A DNA stretch of 64,000 bases. Origin: Didemnitutus sp041906465. GTDB taxonomy: Bacteria > Verrucomicrobiota > Verrucomicrobiia > Opitutales > Opitutaceae. Under the pieces are notes generated by a model. It searched no databases. It was not told the DNA's origin and was given only the letters and a program-made list of their open reading frames with translations. The DNA lies in assembly GCA_041906465.1 (NCBI GenBank), contig JAYRJE010000003.1, positions 1 to 64,000 on the forward strand. Direction: 5' to 3'. Positions 18,085 through 26,902 of this stretch are shown in pieces (the first letter of the stretch is position 1; each line of letters begins with the position of its first letter). The translations under genes were made by a program, and so were the position numbers.

Positions 18085-18431
18085 TTGGCGGCGCAGCCGC
18101 ACGGTTCGATTTCGGGGGCGAGCTTCTTGAGGCGGGCGAGATCCTGGCGGAAGACGGCTTCGTCCGCGGCGCAGTCTTGGAGGCAGGCGAGGTTGGCCGC
18201 GAGTTCGCGCGACGGTTCTTGCGGCAGGGAATAAACCATCCAGTTGCCGCGTCGCTCGGCTTCCACGAGGCCGCGCTCGCGCAGGTAGGCGAGGTGCTTG
18301 GAGATTTTCACCTGCGGCTCGCGCAGGACCGACTGGAAGTGGCAGACGCAAAGCGGGCCTTGCGCGAGCAGGTGGAGGAGGCGCAGACGCGTGCGGTCGC
18401 AGAGGCACTCGTAGATTCGGATCAGCTCCAT
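18081..18431 (-). CDS. arsR: ArsR-family arsenic repressor (second copy)
   Basis: A 116-residue winged-helix regulator with sensor motif LCVCHF (Cys28, Cys30), equal in position to ELCVCDL of classical ArsR, helix-turn-helix QVKISKHLAYLRERGLV, and a C-terminal CGC. It heads the leftward unit and overlaps arsC by four bases. It shares only limited sequence with the first copy, so the two arms probably have separate regulators. The start at 18431 is chosen because homology begins at MELIRIYECL. Confidence 0.93.
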   Translation of the reverse strand: MELIRIYECLCDRTRLRLLHLLAQGPLCVCHFQSVLREPQVKISKHLAYLRERGLVEAERRGNWMVYSLPQEPSRELAANLACLQDCAADEAVFRQDLARLKKLAPEIEPCGCAAK

Positions 18432-18455
18432 GCCGGATTCGCATACCGACACAGG

Positions 18456-18477
18456 AATATTCCGCAAGAGGAATGTT
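18456..18477 (-). promoter_or_regulatory. operator upstream of arsR-arsC-acr3
   Basis: AATATTCC (18456-18463) and GGAATGTT (18470-18477) form an inverted repeat with one mismatch and a 6-base spacer, 25 bases before the leftward arsR start. Position and symmetry fit an ArsR binding site overlapping the promoter. Confidence 0.65.
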
Positions 18478-18552
18478 GTGCGCCGACCTCGTCGGCCGGC
18501 GAGGTCACTGTGCGTTTGTCTTCCCGCTCGCGGCGTCTAGCCTCGGCTGCGC

Positions 18553-19644
18553 ATGAAGAAGCCGAGCACGTTGGCGCTGATGATCGCGGCGATGGCGACC
18601 GCGTGGGGAACGGAGCCGTTTTATGTCGGAGCGGATCTGTCGGCGCTGCCGATCTACGAGCAGCGCGGGGCGACGTTCATGAAAAACGGGCGCGCGCAGG
18701 ATGCGCTCTCGCTCTTCCGCGCCGAGGGGATGAACGGCGTGCGCTTGCGGCTGTTCGTGAACCCCAAGCCGGAAGGCATCGTCGACAACTCGCTCGACTA
18801 CACGGTGGCGCTCGCGCGTCGCGTGAAGGCGGCGGGCGCGGCGTTCATGCTCGATCTGCATTACTCGGACACGTGGGCGGACCCACAGAAGCAGTTCAAG
18901 CCGGCGGCGTGGGAGAAGCTGCCGTTCGATGAACTCGTCGCGGCGGTCGGCGCTTACACGCGCGATGTGTTGGCGCGGTTCGAGCGCGAGGGCCTGCGGC
19001 CGGAGTTCGTGCAGATCGGCAACGAGATCACGAATGGCACGCTCTGGCCCGATGGGCAGGTGAAGTTTGGCGCGCCGTCCGAGGAGGATGCGGCGGCGTG
19101 GGCGAAGCTCGCGCGGTTGTTGCGCGTAGGCATCGACGTGGTGCCGCGCGGAGCGGGGCGGCCGAAAATCGTCCTGCACATCGAGAGCGGCGGAAATCGC
19201 GAGAAAACGCTCTGGTGGTTCCGGCACGCGCGCAAGGCCGGGCTTGATTACGATATCGTCGGGTTGAGCTATTATCCGGACTGGCATGGCGGGCTGGCAA
19301 ATTACCGCCGGACGCTCGCGGCGCTCGCGGAGGAGTTCAACAAGCCGATCATGGTCGTGGAGGCAGGTTATCCGTGGAAGACGGCGAAGAAATGGACGGA
19401 GAAAGCCAACATGGATTGGCCGCTCACCGCGGAAGGTCAGGCGCAGTTTCTGCGCGACGTCGTGCAGGCGGTGCGCGAGATCCCGCAGGGGCTCGGGCGC
19501 GGCGTGTGGTATTGGCATCCGGAGTCGATTCAGCTGCCGGGACGCTATGCGTGGGAAGGCGGCACGTGCGCGCTCTTTGATGAGCGTGGTGAACTGCTGC
19601 CGGGCGCGAGGGCCCTATTCGGCACCGCGGCCAGGCGGCACTAG
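18553..19644 (+). CDS. arabinogalactan endo-beta-1,4-galactanase, GH53
   Basis: GH53 enzymes cut beta-1,4-galactan side chains of pectin. The 363-residue product has a signal peptide (MKKPSTLALMIAAMATAWGT) and the GH53 TIM barrel: FYVGADLSALP at the start, GVRLRLFVNP, LDLHYSDTWADP, acid/base Glu158 in QIGNEITNG and nucleophile Glu270 in VVEAGYPW. It ends with the usual GVWYWHPE segment. It is exported, likely to the periplasm. The PL22-like lyase at 33567 is another pectin-related enzyme in the window. A sensor kinase gene follows at 34 bases. Confidence 0.95.
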   Translation: MKKPSTLALMIAAMATAWGTEPFYVGADLSALPIYEQRGATFMKNGRAQDALSLFRAEGMNGVRLRLFVNPKPEGIVDNSLDYTVALARRVKAAGAAFMLDLHYSDTWADPQKQFKPAAWEKLPFDELVAAVGAYTRDVLARFEREGLRPEFVQIGNEITNGTLWPDGQVKFGAPSEEDAAAWAKLARLLRVGIDVVPRGAGRPKIVLHIESGGNREKTLWWFRHARKAGLDYDIVGLSYYPDWHGGLANYRRTLAALAEEFNKPIMVVEAGYPWKTAKKWTEKANMDWPLTAEGQAQFLRDVVQAVREIPQGLGRGVWYWHPESIQLPGRYAWEGGTCALFDERGELLPGARALFGTAARRH

Positions 19645-19677
19645 TGCGGGCGATTTCGCCGCCGGGCAAGTGCCGGA

Positions 19678-22101
19678 TTGAAATCGCGGCGTGCGTTCTT
19701 TTGTCTGCCGGGCGTGTTTCTCGTGCGGAGAGTTGTCTGGCTGGTGCTTTTCTTGTGCGTGTCCGGCGTGGCGCGGGCAGACAGCGCGGCGGCACCGACG
19801 CCGAAGCGGGTCGGCATGCTGGACGACAATTACCCGTTTTCGTTTCGCGCTTCGGACGGCGCACTGCAGGGTTTCGCGGTTGAGCTGACGCAAGCGATCG
19901 AGACCGTGATGGGACTCCGCTTCGAGCGCGTGACCGGGCCGACGCGGGAGGTGCACGCCAAGTTTGGCGCACGTGAACTCGACGTCATGCAGTCCTACGC
20001 GCATTTCCCGGAGCGCGAGCGCAGCTTCGATTTCTCCGTGCCCTACCTGACGTTGAGCGGTGCGCTGGTCGTGCGGGAGGGCGAGAAGAGCATCCGTTCT
20101 CTGGAGGATTGTCGGGGGCGGCGCGTGGCGGTGCATCGCGGCAGTTTGGGCGAGACGGTCTTGCGACGCGCGCAGCTGGCGGATTCGATCTACATTGTCG
20201 ATTCGGTGGAGAAGAGTCTGCTCGCGGTGGCGCATGGCCAGGCGGACGCGACGCTGGTGAGTCGGTTGAGCGGGCTCGCGCTGGCGCACCATCTGGGCCT
20301 CAAGAACCTGGAGGTGGTCGAAGGCGACGTGCCGGGCTATGAGGTGCGGTATTGCTATGCGGTGCAGACGGGGGATCGCGAGCTGCTCGCGAAGATCAAC
20401 GAGGGGCTCGCCATTCTCGTGCGCACCGGCCGGTTCAATCACATTTATCAAAAGTGGTTCGGTCACCTGGAGCCGATGGGCTACACGGCGCTGGAGGTGA
20501 TGATGGCGGTCGCGATCGGGCTCGTCGTGGCGCTGCTCGTGACCTTGTGGGCCATGTGGCGGCTGCGCCGGATGCAGGCGCGACTCGTCCGCCAATCAGA
20601 GGAAATTCGGGCGGTGTTCGACGGTGCGCACGATGGCTTGTTGGTGCTGGAGCGCGACGAGGCGGATGATTACCGCGTGCGGCGCATCAACGCGGCGGGC
20701 GTGCGCCTGCTCGGTTTCGCCGCACCGCCGGCGGAGGGGGCCCGGCTCACCGCCTTGTTGGGCGCGGAGAAATCCTTGCTGGCGCGTCTCATTTCCGGCG
20801 TCCGGCTGCAGCGGACGCACAGTTTCGAATACGAGAAGGCAGCGGGAGGCTGGTGGCGGGTCACGATCGGTCCGTTGGGGAAAGCGGTGCTGATGTCGCT
20901 GAGCGACATCACCGAATCGGTTCGCGCGCGCGAGCAGTTGAAGCAGCAGGATCAACGGCTGATGCAGGCGCAGAAACTCGAGGCGATCGGCACGCTGGCG
21001 GGTGGCATCGCGCACGACTTCAACAATGTCCTGACCGCCATCCTCGGCCACACGGAGCTGTGCCTGCTTTCGCTCCCGCCCGAGCGGCCGGAGGCGGACT
21101 CGTTGGAGCACGTGATGCGGGCGGGCCGGCGCGCGCGTCAGCTCGTGCAGCAAATTCTGGCCTTCTCGCGACGCGTGGAATCGTCCCGGCAGGCGGTGCC
21201 CGTGATGCCGTTGCTGCAGGAGACCACGGAACTGCTCCGGGTCATGGGGCGCGGAGCGGTGGCGTTCGAGCTGCGTGCCAACGGAGAAATTCCGCCGATC
21301 CTCGCCGACGCGGCGCAGGCGCACCAGGTGTTCATGAACATCGGCACGAATGCCGTGCAAGCGTTGCGCGGGGTGAGCGGCCAGGTGGTTTTTTCGGTCG
21401 AGACGGTCGAGATGAACGAGCAGAGTGGTCCGCGGCCCGCCGAACTGGCGCCCGGTCGCTATGTGCGCATCGGGATACAAGACAACGGGCCGGGCATGGC
21501 GCCCGACGTGCAGGCGCGCATCTTCGAGCCGTTCTTCACCACGAAGGCCCCGGGCGAGGGCACGGGACTGGGCTTGTCGGTCGTGCACGGCATCGTGCGA
21601 CAGCATGGCGGCGCAGTTACCGTCTACAGCCAACCGGGCCGCGGCACGCTCTTTCACGTGTATCTGCCCGCCGCCACGGGTGAGACCCGGGAGAGTTCGG
21701 CGGCACCCTTCGAACTGCCGCGTGGTCGCGGACAGGAAATCCTGCTCGTCGACGACGACTCGGCCGTGCTGAACACCGCCCGCGAGATGCTGCTGCAACT
21801 CGGCTATCGACCCTGTGCGTTTGAACGGGCCGAGACGGCATGGACGGAATTCTCCGCTCGGCCCACGGCGTTTGCGGCGGTTTTCACCGACATGACCATG
21901 CCGGGCATGAATGGGCTGCAGCTGACCTCGCGCATCAAGGCGCTCCAGCCCGCGCAGCCGGTGCTGGTGGCGAGCGGGCTCTTCACCGAAGCGGAGGAGC
22001 AGGAGGCGAAGAAACTGAACGTGGTCCGACTCGTGCCGAAGCCCTTTTCGGTGGCGAATGTCGCCCGTGCCGTCGCCGAGTGCGTGGCGAAGCACGGGTG
22101 A
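19678..22101 (+). CDS. hybrid sensor histidine kinase with periplasmic solute-binding domain
   Basis: The 807-residue product has a signal/membrane segment (about 17-37), a periplasmic SBP_bac_3-type solute-binding domain (about 43-265), one membrane helix (about 278-298), a PAS-like domain (about 308-415), a HisKA/HATPase module with phospho-accepting His446 in GGIAHDFNNVL and ATP-lid motifs NGPGMA and GTGLGLSVV, and a receiver domain with Asp738 in FTDMTMPG. The solute-binding domain implies sensing of an amino-acid-like ligand, as in BvgS-type kinases. No output regulator is adjacent. The start is a TTG at 19678; a GTG at 19714 would keep the signal segment. Confidence 0.9.
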   Translation: MKSRRAFFCLPGVFLVRRVVWLVLFLCVSGVARADSAAAPTPKRVGMLDDNYPFSFRASDGALQGFAVELTQAIETVMGLRFERVTGPTREVHAKFGARELDVMQSYAHFPERERSFDFSVPYLTLSGALVVREGEKSIRSLEDCRGRRVAVHRGSLGETVLRRAQLADSIYIVDSVEKSLLAVAHGQADATLVSRLSGLALAHHLGLKNLEVVEGDVPGYEVRYCYAVQTGDRELLAKINEGLAILVRTGRFNHIYQKWFGHLEPMGYTALEVMMAVAIGLVVALLVTLWAMWRLRRMQARLVRQSEEIRAVFDGAHDGLLVLERDEADDYRVRRINAAGVRLLGFAAPPAEGARLTALLGAEKSLLARLISGVRLQRTHSFEYEKAAGGWWRVTIGPLGKAVLMSLSDITESVRAREQLKQQDQRLMQAQKLEAIGTLAGGIAHDFNNVLTAILGHTELCLLSLPPERPEADSLEHVMRAGRRARQLVQQILAFSRRVESSRQAVPVMPLLQETTELLRVMGRGAVAFELRANGEIPPILADAAQAHQVFMNIGTNAVQALRGVSGQVVFSVETVEMNEQSGPRPAELAPGRYVRIGIQDNGPGMAPDVQARIFEPFFTTKAPGEGTGLGLSVVHGIVRQHGGAVTVYSQPGRGTLFHVYLPAATGETRESSAAPFELPRGRGQEILLVDDDSAVLNTAREMLLQLGYRPCAFERAETAWTEFSARPTAFAAVFTDMTMPGMNGLQLTSRIKALQPAQPVLVASGLFTEAEEQEAKKLNVVRLVPKPFSVANVARAVAECVAKHG

Positions 22102-22170
22102 CCGCCGTGTGACGCGACGGAAGCGGAGCAGGGACGTTTCCCCGCGATCGGAACCGTCGTGGTCCGCGTA

Positions 22171-23328
22171 TCAGGCGGCGGCGCGGAGGATCTGCTCGAC
22201 CTTCGCCGGCGTGATCAGCCCGCGATCGCCGAACGCCGACAGGCCGCGAGCGGCGAGGCGGCGCGCCACCTCGGCGGCGGTCGCGACGGGCACATCGTAG
22301 TCGGCGAGGCGCGTCTTGATGCCGATCGACTCGTAGAAGGCGCGGGTCTTTTCAATCGCGGCGTCGATGCGCGCGTCTTCGCTGCCGTCGCGCAAATCCC
22401 AAACGCGCTCGGCGTATTGAAGCAGCTTGGCGCGCTTGGCCGTGCGCTCGACTTGGAGCAGCGACGGCAGCACGACCGCCAGCGTGCGCGCGTGGTCGAT
22501 GCCGTGGAGCGCGGTGAGCTCGTGGCCGATGATGTGCGTGGCCCAGTCCTGCGGCACGCCGACCGAGATCCAGCCGTTGAGCGCGGTCGTGGCGGCCCAG
22601 ACAAAGTTCGCGCGCGTGTCGTAGTCGGTCGGATGGGCGAGCGTCTTCGGGCCGATCTCGACCAGCGTGCGCAGGATGCCCTCGGCAAAACGGTCCTGCA
22701 CGGCGGCGTGCGCGGGGAAGGTGAGGTATTGTTCGATGACGTGGCAGAAGGCGTCGCCGATGCCGTTGGCGACCTGGCGCGCGGGCAGCGAGAAGGTCGT
22801 TTCCGGATCGAGCACCGAGAAGCGGGGGAAGACGTGGGGCGAGATGAACGCGAGCTTCTCCTTGATGGCGCGGCGCGACACGACCGACGCGCCATTGGCC
22901 TCGGAGCCGGTGGCGGGCAGCGTGAGCACGGCGCCGATGGGCAGCGCGGCGGTGACGCGTGCGGCGCGCTCCGTCAGAATCGTCCACGGGTCATGCGGGT
23001 AGAGTGCGGCGGCCGCGACGAACTTGGCGCCGTCCACGACGGAGCCGCCGCCGACCGGGAGAATCCAGTCGAGTTTCCCGGCCTTCACGATTTCCACGGC
23101 GCGCATCAGCGTGTCGTAGTCGGGGTTGGCTTCGACGCCCCAGAATTCCTTCACCGTGCGGGCCCCGAGCGCCTGCATCACCTGCGCATAAACGCCGTTT
23201 TCCTTGATGCTGCCGCCGCCGGCGAGCAGGAGGACGCGGGCCTGGGCGGGTAGCTCGGTGGCGAGCGAAGCGATCTGGCCGCGGCCAAAGAGGATGCGAG
23301 TGGGATTCTGAAACACGAAATTTTCCAT
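22171..23328 (-). CDS. iron-containing alcohol dehydrogenase, YqhD type
   Basis: The 385-residue product begins MENFVFQNPTRILFGRGQI, typical of YqhD/BdhA NADPH-dependent aldehyde reductases, and matches YqhD in length (387). It has the nucleotide loop VGGGSVVDGAKF, the TGSEAN segment, and metal ligands in GIGDAFCHVIEQY and HIIGHELTALHGIDH. YqhD reduces a wide range of toxic short-chain aldehydes in the cytoplasm. The gene is divergent from the ClC channel gene. Confidence 0.9.
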   Translation of the reverse strand: MENFVFQNPTRILFGRGQIASLATELPAQARVLLLAGGGSIKENGVYAQVMQALGARTVKEFWGVEANPDYDTLMRAVEIVKAGKLDWILPVGGGSVVDGAKFVAAAALYPHDPWTILTERAARVTAALPIGAVLTLPATGSEANGASVVSRRAIKEKLAFISPHVFPRFSVLDPETTFSLPARQVANGIGDAFCHVIEQYLTFPAHAAVQDRFAEGILRTLVEIGPKTLAHPTDYDTRANFVWAATTALNGWISVGVPQDWATHIIGHELTALHGIDHARTLAVVLPSLLQVERTAKRAKLLQYAERVWDLRDGSEDARIDAAIEKTRAFYESIGIKTRLADYDVPVATAAEVARRLAARGLSAFGDRGLITPAKVEQILRAAA

Positions 23329-23478
23329 GGCGCGGAGCTTAGGTGCGAAGTGTGCCTGAGGCAAACGGCGATCTCGCCAACGAGCCGGCGTCGACTCGCG
23401 GCAGGGGAGATTTCCCGAGGGTGGTGAGCGGGCAAGGTTGCCCCTTGAATGTGCCGGCCCGCTCCGCTGAATTGTGGC

Positions 23479-24804
23479 ATGCAGAGTGCGACCGACGACA
23501 GTTCTGGTTTGAGTGCGGGCGAAGTGAAGCGCCGCCATATCGTGGTGAAGGCGGTGCTGGTCGGTGTCGTTGCGGGCGGGCTGGCTTCGGCGTTCCGCGT
23601 GGCGCTCGAGCACGCGGAGCATTGGCGTGTCGCGGCGATCGCACGCGCGGGTGGGTGGGGATTGCCCGTGGCGATCGCCCTCGGCGTTGTCGCGGGCGGG
23701 CTGGGCGTGTGGTTGGTGCGGCGGTTTGCGCCGCATGCGTCCGGCAGCGGTATTCCGCAGCTGAAATCGATCCTGCTGCGCGAGTCGGAGCCGGAGTGGC
23801 GGCGGTTGCTGCCGGTGAAGTTTCTCGGTGGATTGCTGACGACCGGTGGTGGCTTTGCGCTCGGGCGCGAGGGCCCGACGGTGCAGATGGGGAGTGGGGT
23901 CGGGCACATGGTTTCGGAATTGTTCCGTGTGCGCGAGGGCGAGGGCGAGCGGCGTGCGTTGATGAGCGCGGGGGCGGGTGCGGGGCTCGGTGCGGCCTTC
24001 AATGCGCCGTTATCCGGAGTGGTTTTCGTGTTGGAGGAACTGCACGGCAACTTCACGCCGGTGATGTTCGTGGCGGCGTTCCTGGCGTCGGTGTCGGGTG
24101 ACGTGGTCGCGCGGCTGCTGACGAACGAACTGCCCGTGTTTCACTTGAGCGGAATGGTGGCGCCCGGTGTGGCGACGGTGCCTTGGGCGGCGTTGCTGGG
24201 CGTGCTGGCGGGAGGCGTGGGCGTGCTTTTCAACCGCGTGCTGTTGCTGACGCTCGATTTCCGCGAACGCGCCGTGCGGTGGCCGGCGTGGGCGTTGGGT
24301 GGCTCGGTGGGTGCGATCGTTGGCGTGGTGGGATGGCTGGCGCCGGGTTTGGCGGGCTCCGGCGGCGGTCTGGTGCAGTCGGCGCTCGCGGGGCAGATCG
24401 CGTTGGGCGTGCTGCCGTTGTTCATGGTCGCGCGGTTTTGCCTCACGATGGTGAGTTACAGCTCCGGCGCGGCGGGCGGCATTTTCGCGCCCCTGCTCGG
24501 ACTCGGTGCGCTCGGCGGGCTGCTCTTTGGCGCGGGAGTCCACGCGGTGATCCCGGGTGGAGCGGCCGGGCTGACGCCGGCGGTGTATTGCGTGCTCGGC
24601 ATGGGCGCGATGTTCACGGCGATCGTGCGCGCGCCGCTGACGGGGATCGTGCTGATGATCGAGCTGACCGGCGTCTACGGCTTCATGCTGCCGCTGCTCG
24701 TGGCCTGTCTGACGGCCTACGGCGTCGCCGAGGCGCTCGGCAACACGCCGATTTACGAAGCGCTACGTCTGCGCAGCCGGCAAATACCGGCGCGGGCGAC
24801 GTGA
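23479..24804 (+). CDS. ClC-family chloride channel/transporter
   Basis: A 441-residue membrane protein with the ClC selectivity signatures GSGIPQLKSIL and GREGPTVQMG (with the gating glutamate), and GLGAAFNAPLSGVVFVLEEL. No cytoplasmic CBS domains follow, as in many bacterial members. By family knowledge it moves chloride or related anions, often in exchange for protons. The presence of GREGP rather than the altered filter of fluoride exporters, and the lack of a fluoride riboswitch before it, favour chloride or nitrate. The ATG at 23479 is chosen over an earlier in-frame start to place the charged N-terminus before helix B. Confidence 0.93.
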   Translation: MQSATDDSSGLSAGEVKRRHIVVKAVLVGVVAGGLASAFRVALEHAEHWRVAAIARAGGWGLPVAIALGVVAGGLGVWLVRRFAPHASGSGIPQLKSILLRESEPEWRRLLPVKFLGGLLTTGGGFALGREGPTVQMGSGVGHMVSELFRVREGEGERRALMSAGAGAGLGAAFNAPLSGVVFVLEELHGNFTPVMFVAAFLASVSGDVVARLLTNELPVFHLSGMVAPGVATVPWAALLGVLAGGVGVLFNRVLLLTLDFRERAVRWPAWALGGSVGAIVGVVGWLAPGLAGSGGGLVQSALAGQIALGVLPLFMVARFCLTMVSYSSGAAGGIFAPLLGLGALGGLLFGAGVHAVIPGGAAGLTPAVYCVLGMGAMFTAIVRAPLTGIVLMIELTGVYGFMLPLLVACLTAYGVAEALGNTPIYEALRLRSRQIPARAT

Positions 24805-24807
24805 AGC

Positions 24808-25194
24808 TTATCGCTTGCGCCCGATCGGACCGAGATGGGTGAGGTGGAAACCGGCGGGGGATTTCAGCCCGTAACCGAGTGCACGATCGAAGCCGATGTG
24901 GGCACAGCCGATCAGGCCGGCCCCGAGGAGTTGCGGCTGCGGCGCACCGCCGGGAGTTACCAGCCACGCTGAACCGAGCACGAGAACTGGCGAGGCGTAG
25001 CAGTGCGCGAGGTTGTAGCACCACGCGCCGACGCGCGGTCCGGCGAGATAACCGAGCATCGTGAGATCGGGCGCCAGGAACAGGACGCCAAACCAAAACC
25101 ACGACAGGCCGAAATGCCGGTAGACCAGCGTGGCCAGCAGCAACACGATCAACCCTTCGAGACGGAGCCAGCGGCGAGCGAACGAGGAGTCCAT
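24808..25194 (-). CDS. DUF4260 membrane protein
   Basis: The 128-residue protein has three or four hydrophobic segments and the DUF4260 pattern: RLEGLIVLLLA at the N-terminus, FLAPDLTMLGYLAGPRVGAW in the middle and GLIGCAHIGFDRALGYGLK near the end. The domain has no known function. It converges on the ClC gene, with the two stops three bases apart, and lies 42 bases downstream of the leftward YchJ-like gene, so the two leftward genes could be cotranscribed. Confidence 0.8.
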   Translation of the reverse strand: MDSSFARRWLRLEGLIVLLLATLVYRHFGLSWFWFGVLFLAPDLTMLGYLAGPRVGAWCYNLAHCYASPVLVLGSAWLVTPGGAPQPQLLGAGLIGCAHIGFDRALGYGLKSPAGFHLTHLGPIGRKR

Positions 25195-25236
25195 GCGTGC
25201 AGCCCAGCACGGTTGCGGCGCGGCGTCAGGGATGAA

Positions 25237-25728
25237 TCAGGCCGTGGCGCCGCAGCACTTCTTGTATTTCTTGCCGCTGCCGCACGGGCAGGGGTCGTTG
25301 CGTCCGACTTTGGGCTGCTCGCGGCGGTAGGTGGTGCCGGGGCCGTTGACCTGCCCGGTGTAGACCCAGCGACCGTCCTCGCGACCGAAGAGCGCGATTT
25401 CGAAGTGCTCGTGCTCCTGGCCTTCCATCTTGAACTTCGCGGTGAATTCCACGGCGCCGATCTTGTCGTCGGGGCCGCCCTGTTCGGTGCGCGAGATGGT
25501 GAGGCCGAGCCACTCGCTTTGCTCGGACCATTTTTTCGCGGCGTCGGCGTCGAACGTCTTGCGCTGGTCGGCGCTGAGCGTGCGTTCGAGGTGCGCGAGG
25601 TCGTGTTTCACGTGCGCGGTGTAGCGCGAGCGCATCAGCGCCTCCGCGGTGGGCGCAGGCGCGCCGGCCAGGATCGGACCGCAGCAGGCGTCGAAGTTCA
25701 GACCGGAACCACAAGGGCAGAGACTCAT
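25237..25728 (-). CDS. YchJ-family protein with two SEC-C motifs
   Basis: A 163-residue protein starting MSLCPCGSGLNFDACCGP and ending CPCGSGKKYKKCCG, so both ends carry a SEC-C zinc-binding motif (CxCGSGxxxxxCC), while the centre (about 25-140) matches the YchJ/UPF0225 NTF2-like domain with MRSRYTAHV. Such proteins are assumed to bind zinc and perhaps ribosomal or secretory partners; the actual role is unknown. The start at 25728 puts the first motif at the N-terminus. Confidence 0.88.
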   Translation of the reverse strand: MSLCPCGSGLNFDACCGPILAGAPAPTAEALMRSRYTAHVKHDLAHLERTLSADQRKTFDADAAKKWSEQSEWLGLTISRTEQGGPDDKIGAVEFTAKFKMEGQEHEHFEIALFGREDGRWVYTGQVNGPGTTYRREQPKVGRNDPCPCGSGKKYKKCCGATA

Positions 25729-25783
25729 GGCCGGAAATTCCGGCGAGCCGCGGGCGGTTCGCAACCTGAATTCGAGCGACATG

Positions 25784-25853
25784 GGCCACAAAAAGCGCAG
25801 AAGGCGCAAAATGGTGCAGGGAGTATTTGGTGCATTTTGCGCTTTTTGTGGCC
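25784..25853. repeat. long A+T-rich inverted repeat
   Basis: The 70-base element can fold back: GGCCACAAAAAGCGC on the left matches GCGCTTTTTGTGGCC on the right, with a further inner pair GCGCAAAATG/CATTTTGCGC. The left arm has a short extra unit compared with the right. It lies between the divergent YchJ-like and psd genes. Its word style (CCACAAAAAGCGC) is like the element at 37358-37530 and contrasts with the GC-rich surroundings. Confidence 0.75.
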
Positions 25854-25879
25854 GGTTCTTTCGGCGACCTTAACCGCGC

Positions 25880-26818
25880 ATGCCGTCGATGTCCGAGGAA
25901 CCCATCCGCTATTTCCACCGCGCGAAACGCGTCGTCGAAACCGAGACCGTCTATGGCGAGAAGTGGCTGCGCTGGACCTACGGCGGCACCGCCGGCCGGC
26001 TCTCACTCGAGCTATTGGTGAAACGCGCGTGGCTGTCGCGCTACTACGGTTGGCGGATGTCGCTGTCGGACTCCACGCGCCGCATTCTGCCGTTCATCAT
26101 CCAATACGGGCTCAACGTGGACGAGTTCGCCAAGAGCCCGTTCGTCTTCAAGTCGTTCAACGAATTTTTCTACCGCGCGCTCAAGGAAGGCGCGCGCCCG
26201 ATCGCCGCGGCGAGCGACGATGCGGTTGCCGTGTTGCCGGCGGACGGCCGGCATCTCGCGTTTCCGAACGTCGAGGCGACCGGTGGGTTCTACGCGAAGG
26301 GGCAGCGGTTCGACTTGGCATCGTTCCTGGGTGAGGCGCATCTGCCGGAGGCGGAGCGTGTGCTCGCGCGACAATTCGCCGGCGGCTCGCTGCTTATCTC
26401 GCGGCTGTGCCCGGTCGACTATCACCGTTTCCATTTTCCGATCCGCGGCACGCCCGGTGAGGCGCGGCTGATCAATGGCTGGCTCTACTCGGTCTCGCCG
26501 ATCGCGCTGCGCCGCAATCTCGGCTACCTCTGGGAGAACAAGCGCATGATCACGCTGGTCGACTCGCCGGTGTTCGGTCGCGTTGCGGTGTGCGAGATCG
26601 GCGCGACGATGGTCGGCACCATTTTCCAATCCTATGTGCCGGGCCGCGCGGTCGCGAAGGGCGACGAGAAGGGCCTGTTCCGCTTCGGCGGCTCGTGCGT
26701 GGTGACGATTTTCCAGCGGGGACGCATCGCGTTCGACCGCGATCTCGTGGAGCAGAGCGCCAACCAGCTCGAAGTCTACGCGAAGATGGGCGAGCGGTTG
26801 GGCGCCGTCGTGCGCTGA
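25880..26818 (+). CDS. psd: phosphatidylserine decarboxylase proenzyme
   Basis: Psd makes phosphatidylethanolamine from phosphatidylserine at the inner membrane. The 312-residue product shows the family core: KSFNEFFYR, the ADGR segment, CPVDYHRFHFP with the catalytic histidine, and self-cleavage site FGGSC, where Ser272 would become the pyruvoyl group. The residue after it is Cys rather than the usual Ser/Thr. It resembles the larger eukaryote/Clostridium-like type with an N-terminal extension. It stands alone, just before tRNA-Leu and the putative lipid cluster; functional connection is possible but not shown. Confidence 0.93.
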   Translation: MPSMSEEPIRYFHRAKRVVETETVYGEKWLRWTYGGTAGRLSLELLVKRAWLSRYYGWRMSLSDSTRRILPFIIQYGLNVDEFAKSPFVFKSFNEFFYRALKEGARPIAAASDDAVAVLPADGRHLAFPNVEATGGFYAKGQRFDLASFLGEAHLPEAERVLARQFAGGSLLISRLCPVDYHRFHFPIRGTPGEARLINGWLYSVSPIALRRNLGYLWENKRMITLVDSPVFGRVAVCEIGATMVGTIFQSYVPGRAVAKGDEKGLFRFGGSCVVTIFQRGRIAFDRDLVEQSANQLEVYAKMGERLGAVVR

Positions 26819-26902
26819 GTGCGGCCGGAGAGCCGTGGATTTAAACGGCTCTTGCCTTTCCGAATCCAAAAATCCGAAATTCAAAGTCGAAAATCCGTTC
26901 AC

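Noticed and set aside
23329..23478. fluoride riboswitch or fluoride-type ClC gene
   Set aside because: No riboswitch-like structure was seen upstream, and the channel has the GREGP filter of ordinary ClC proteins.
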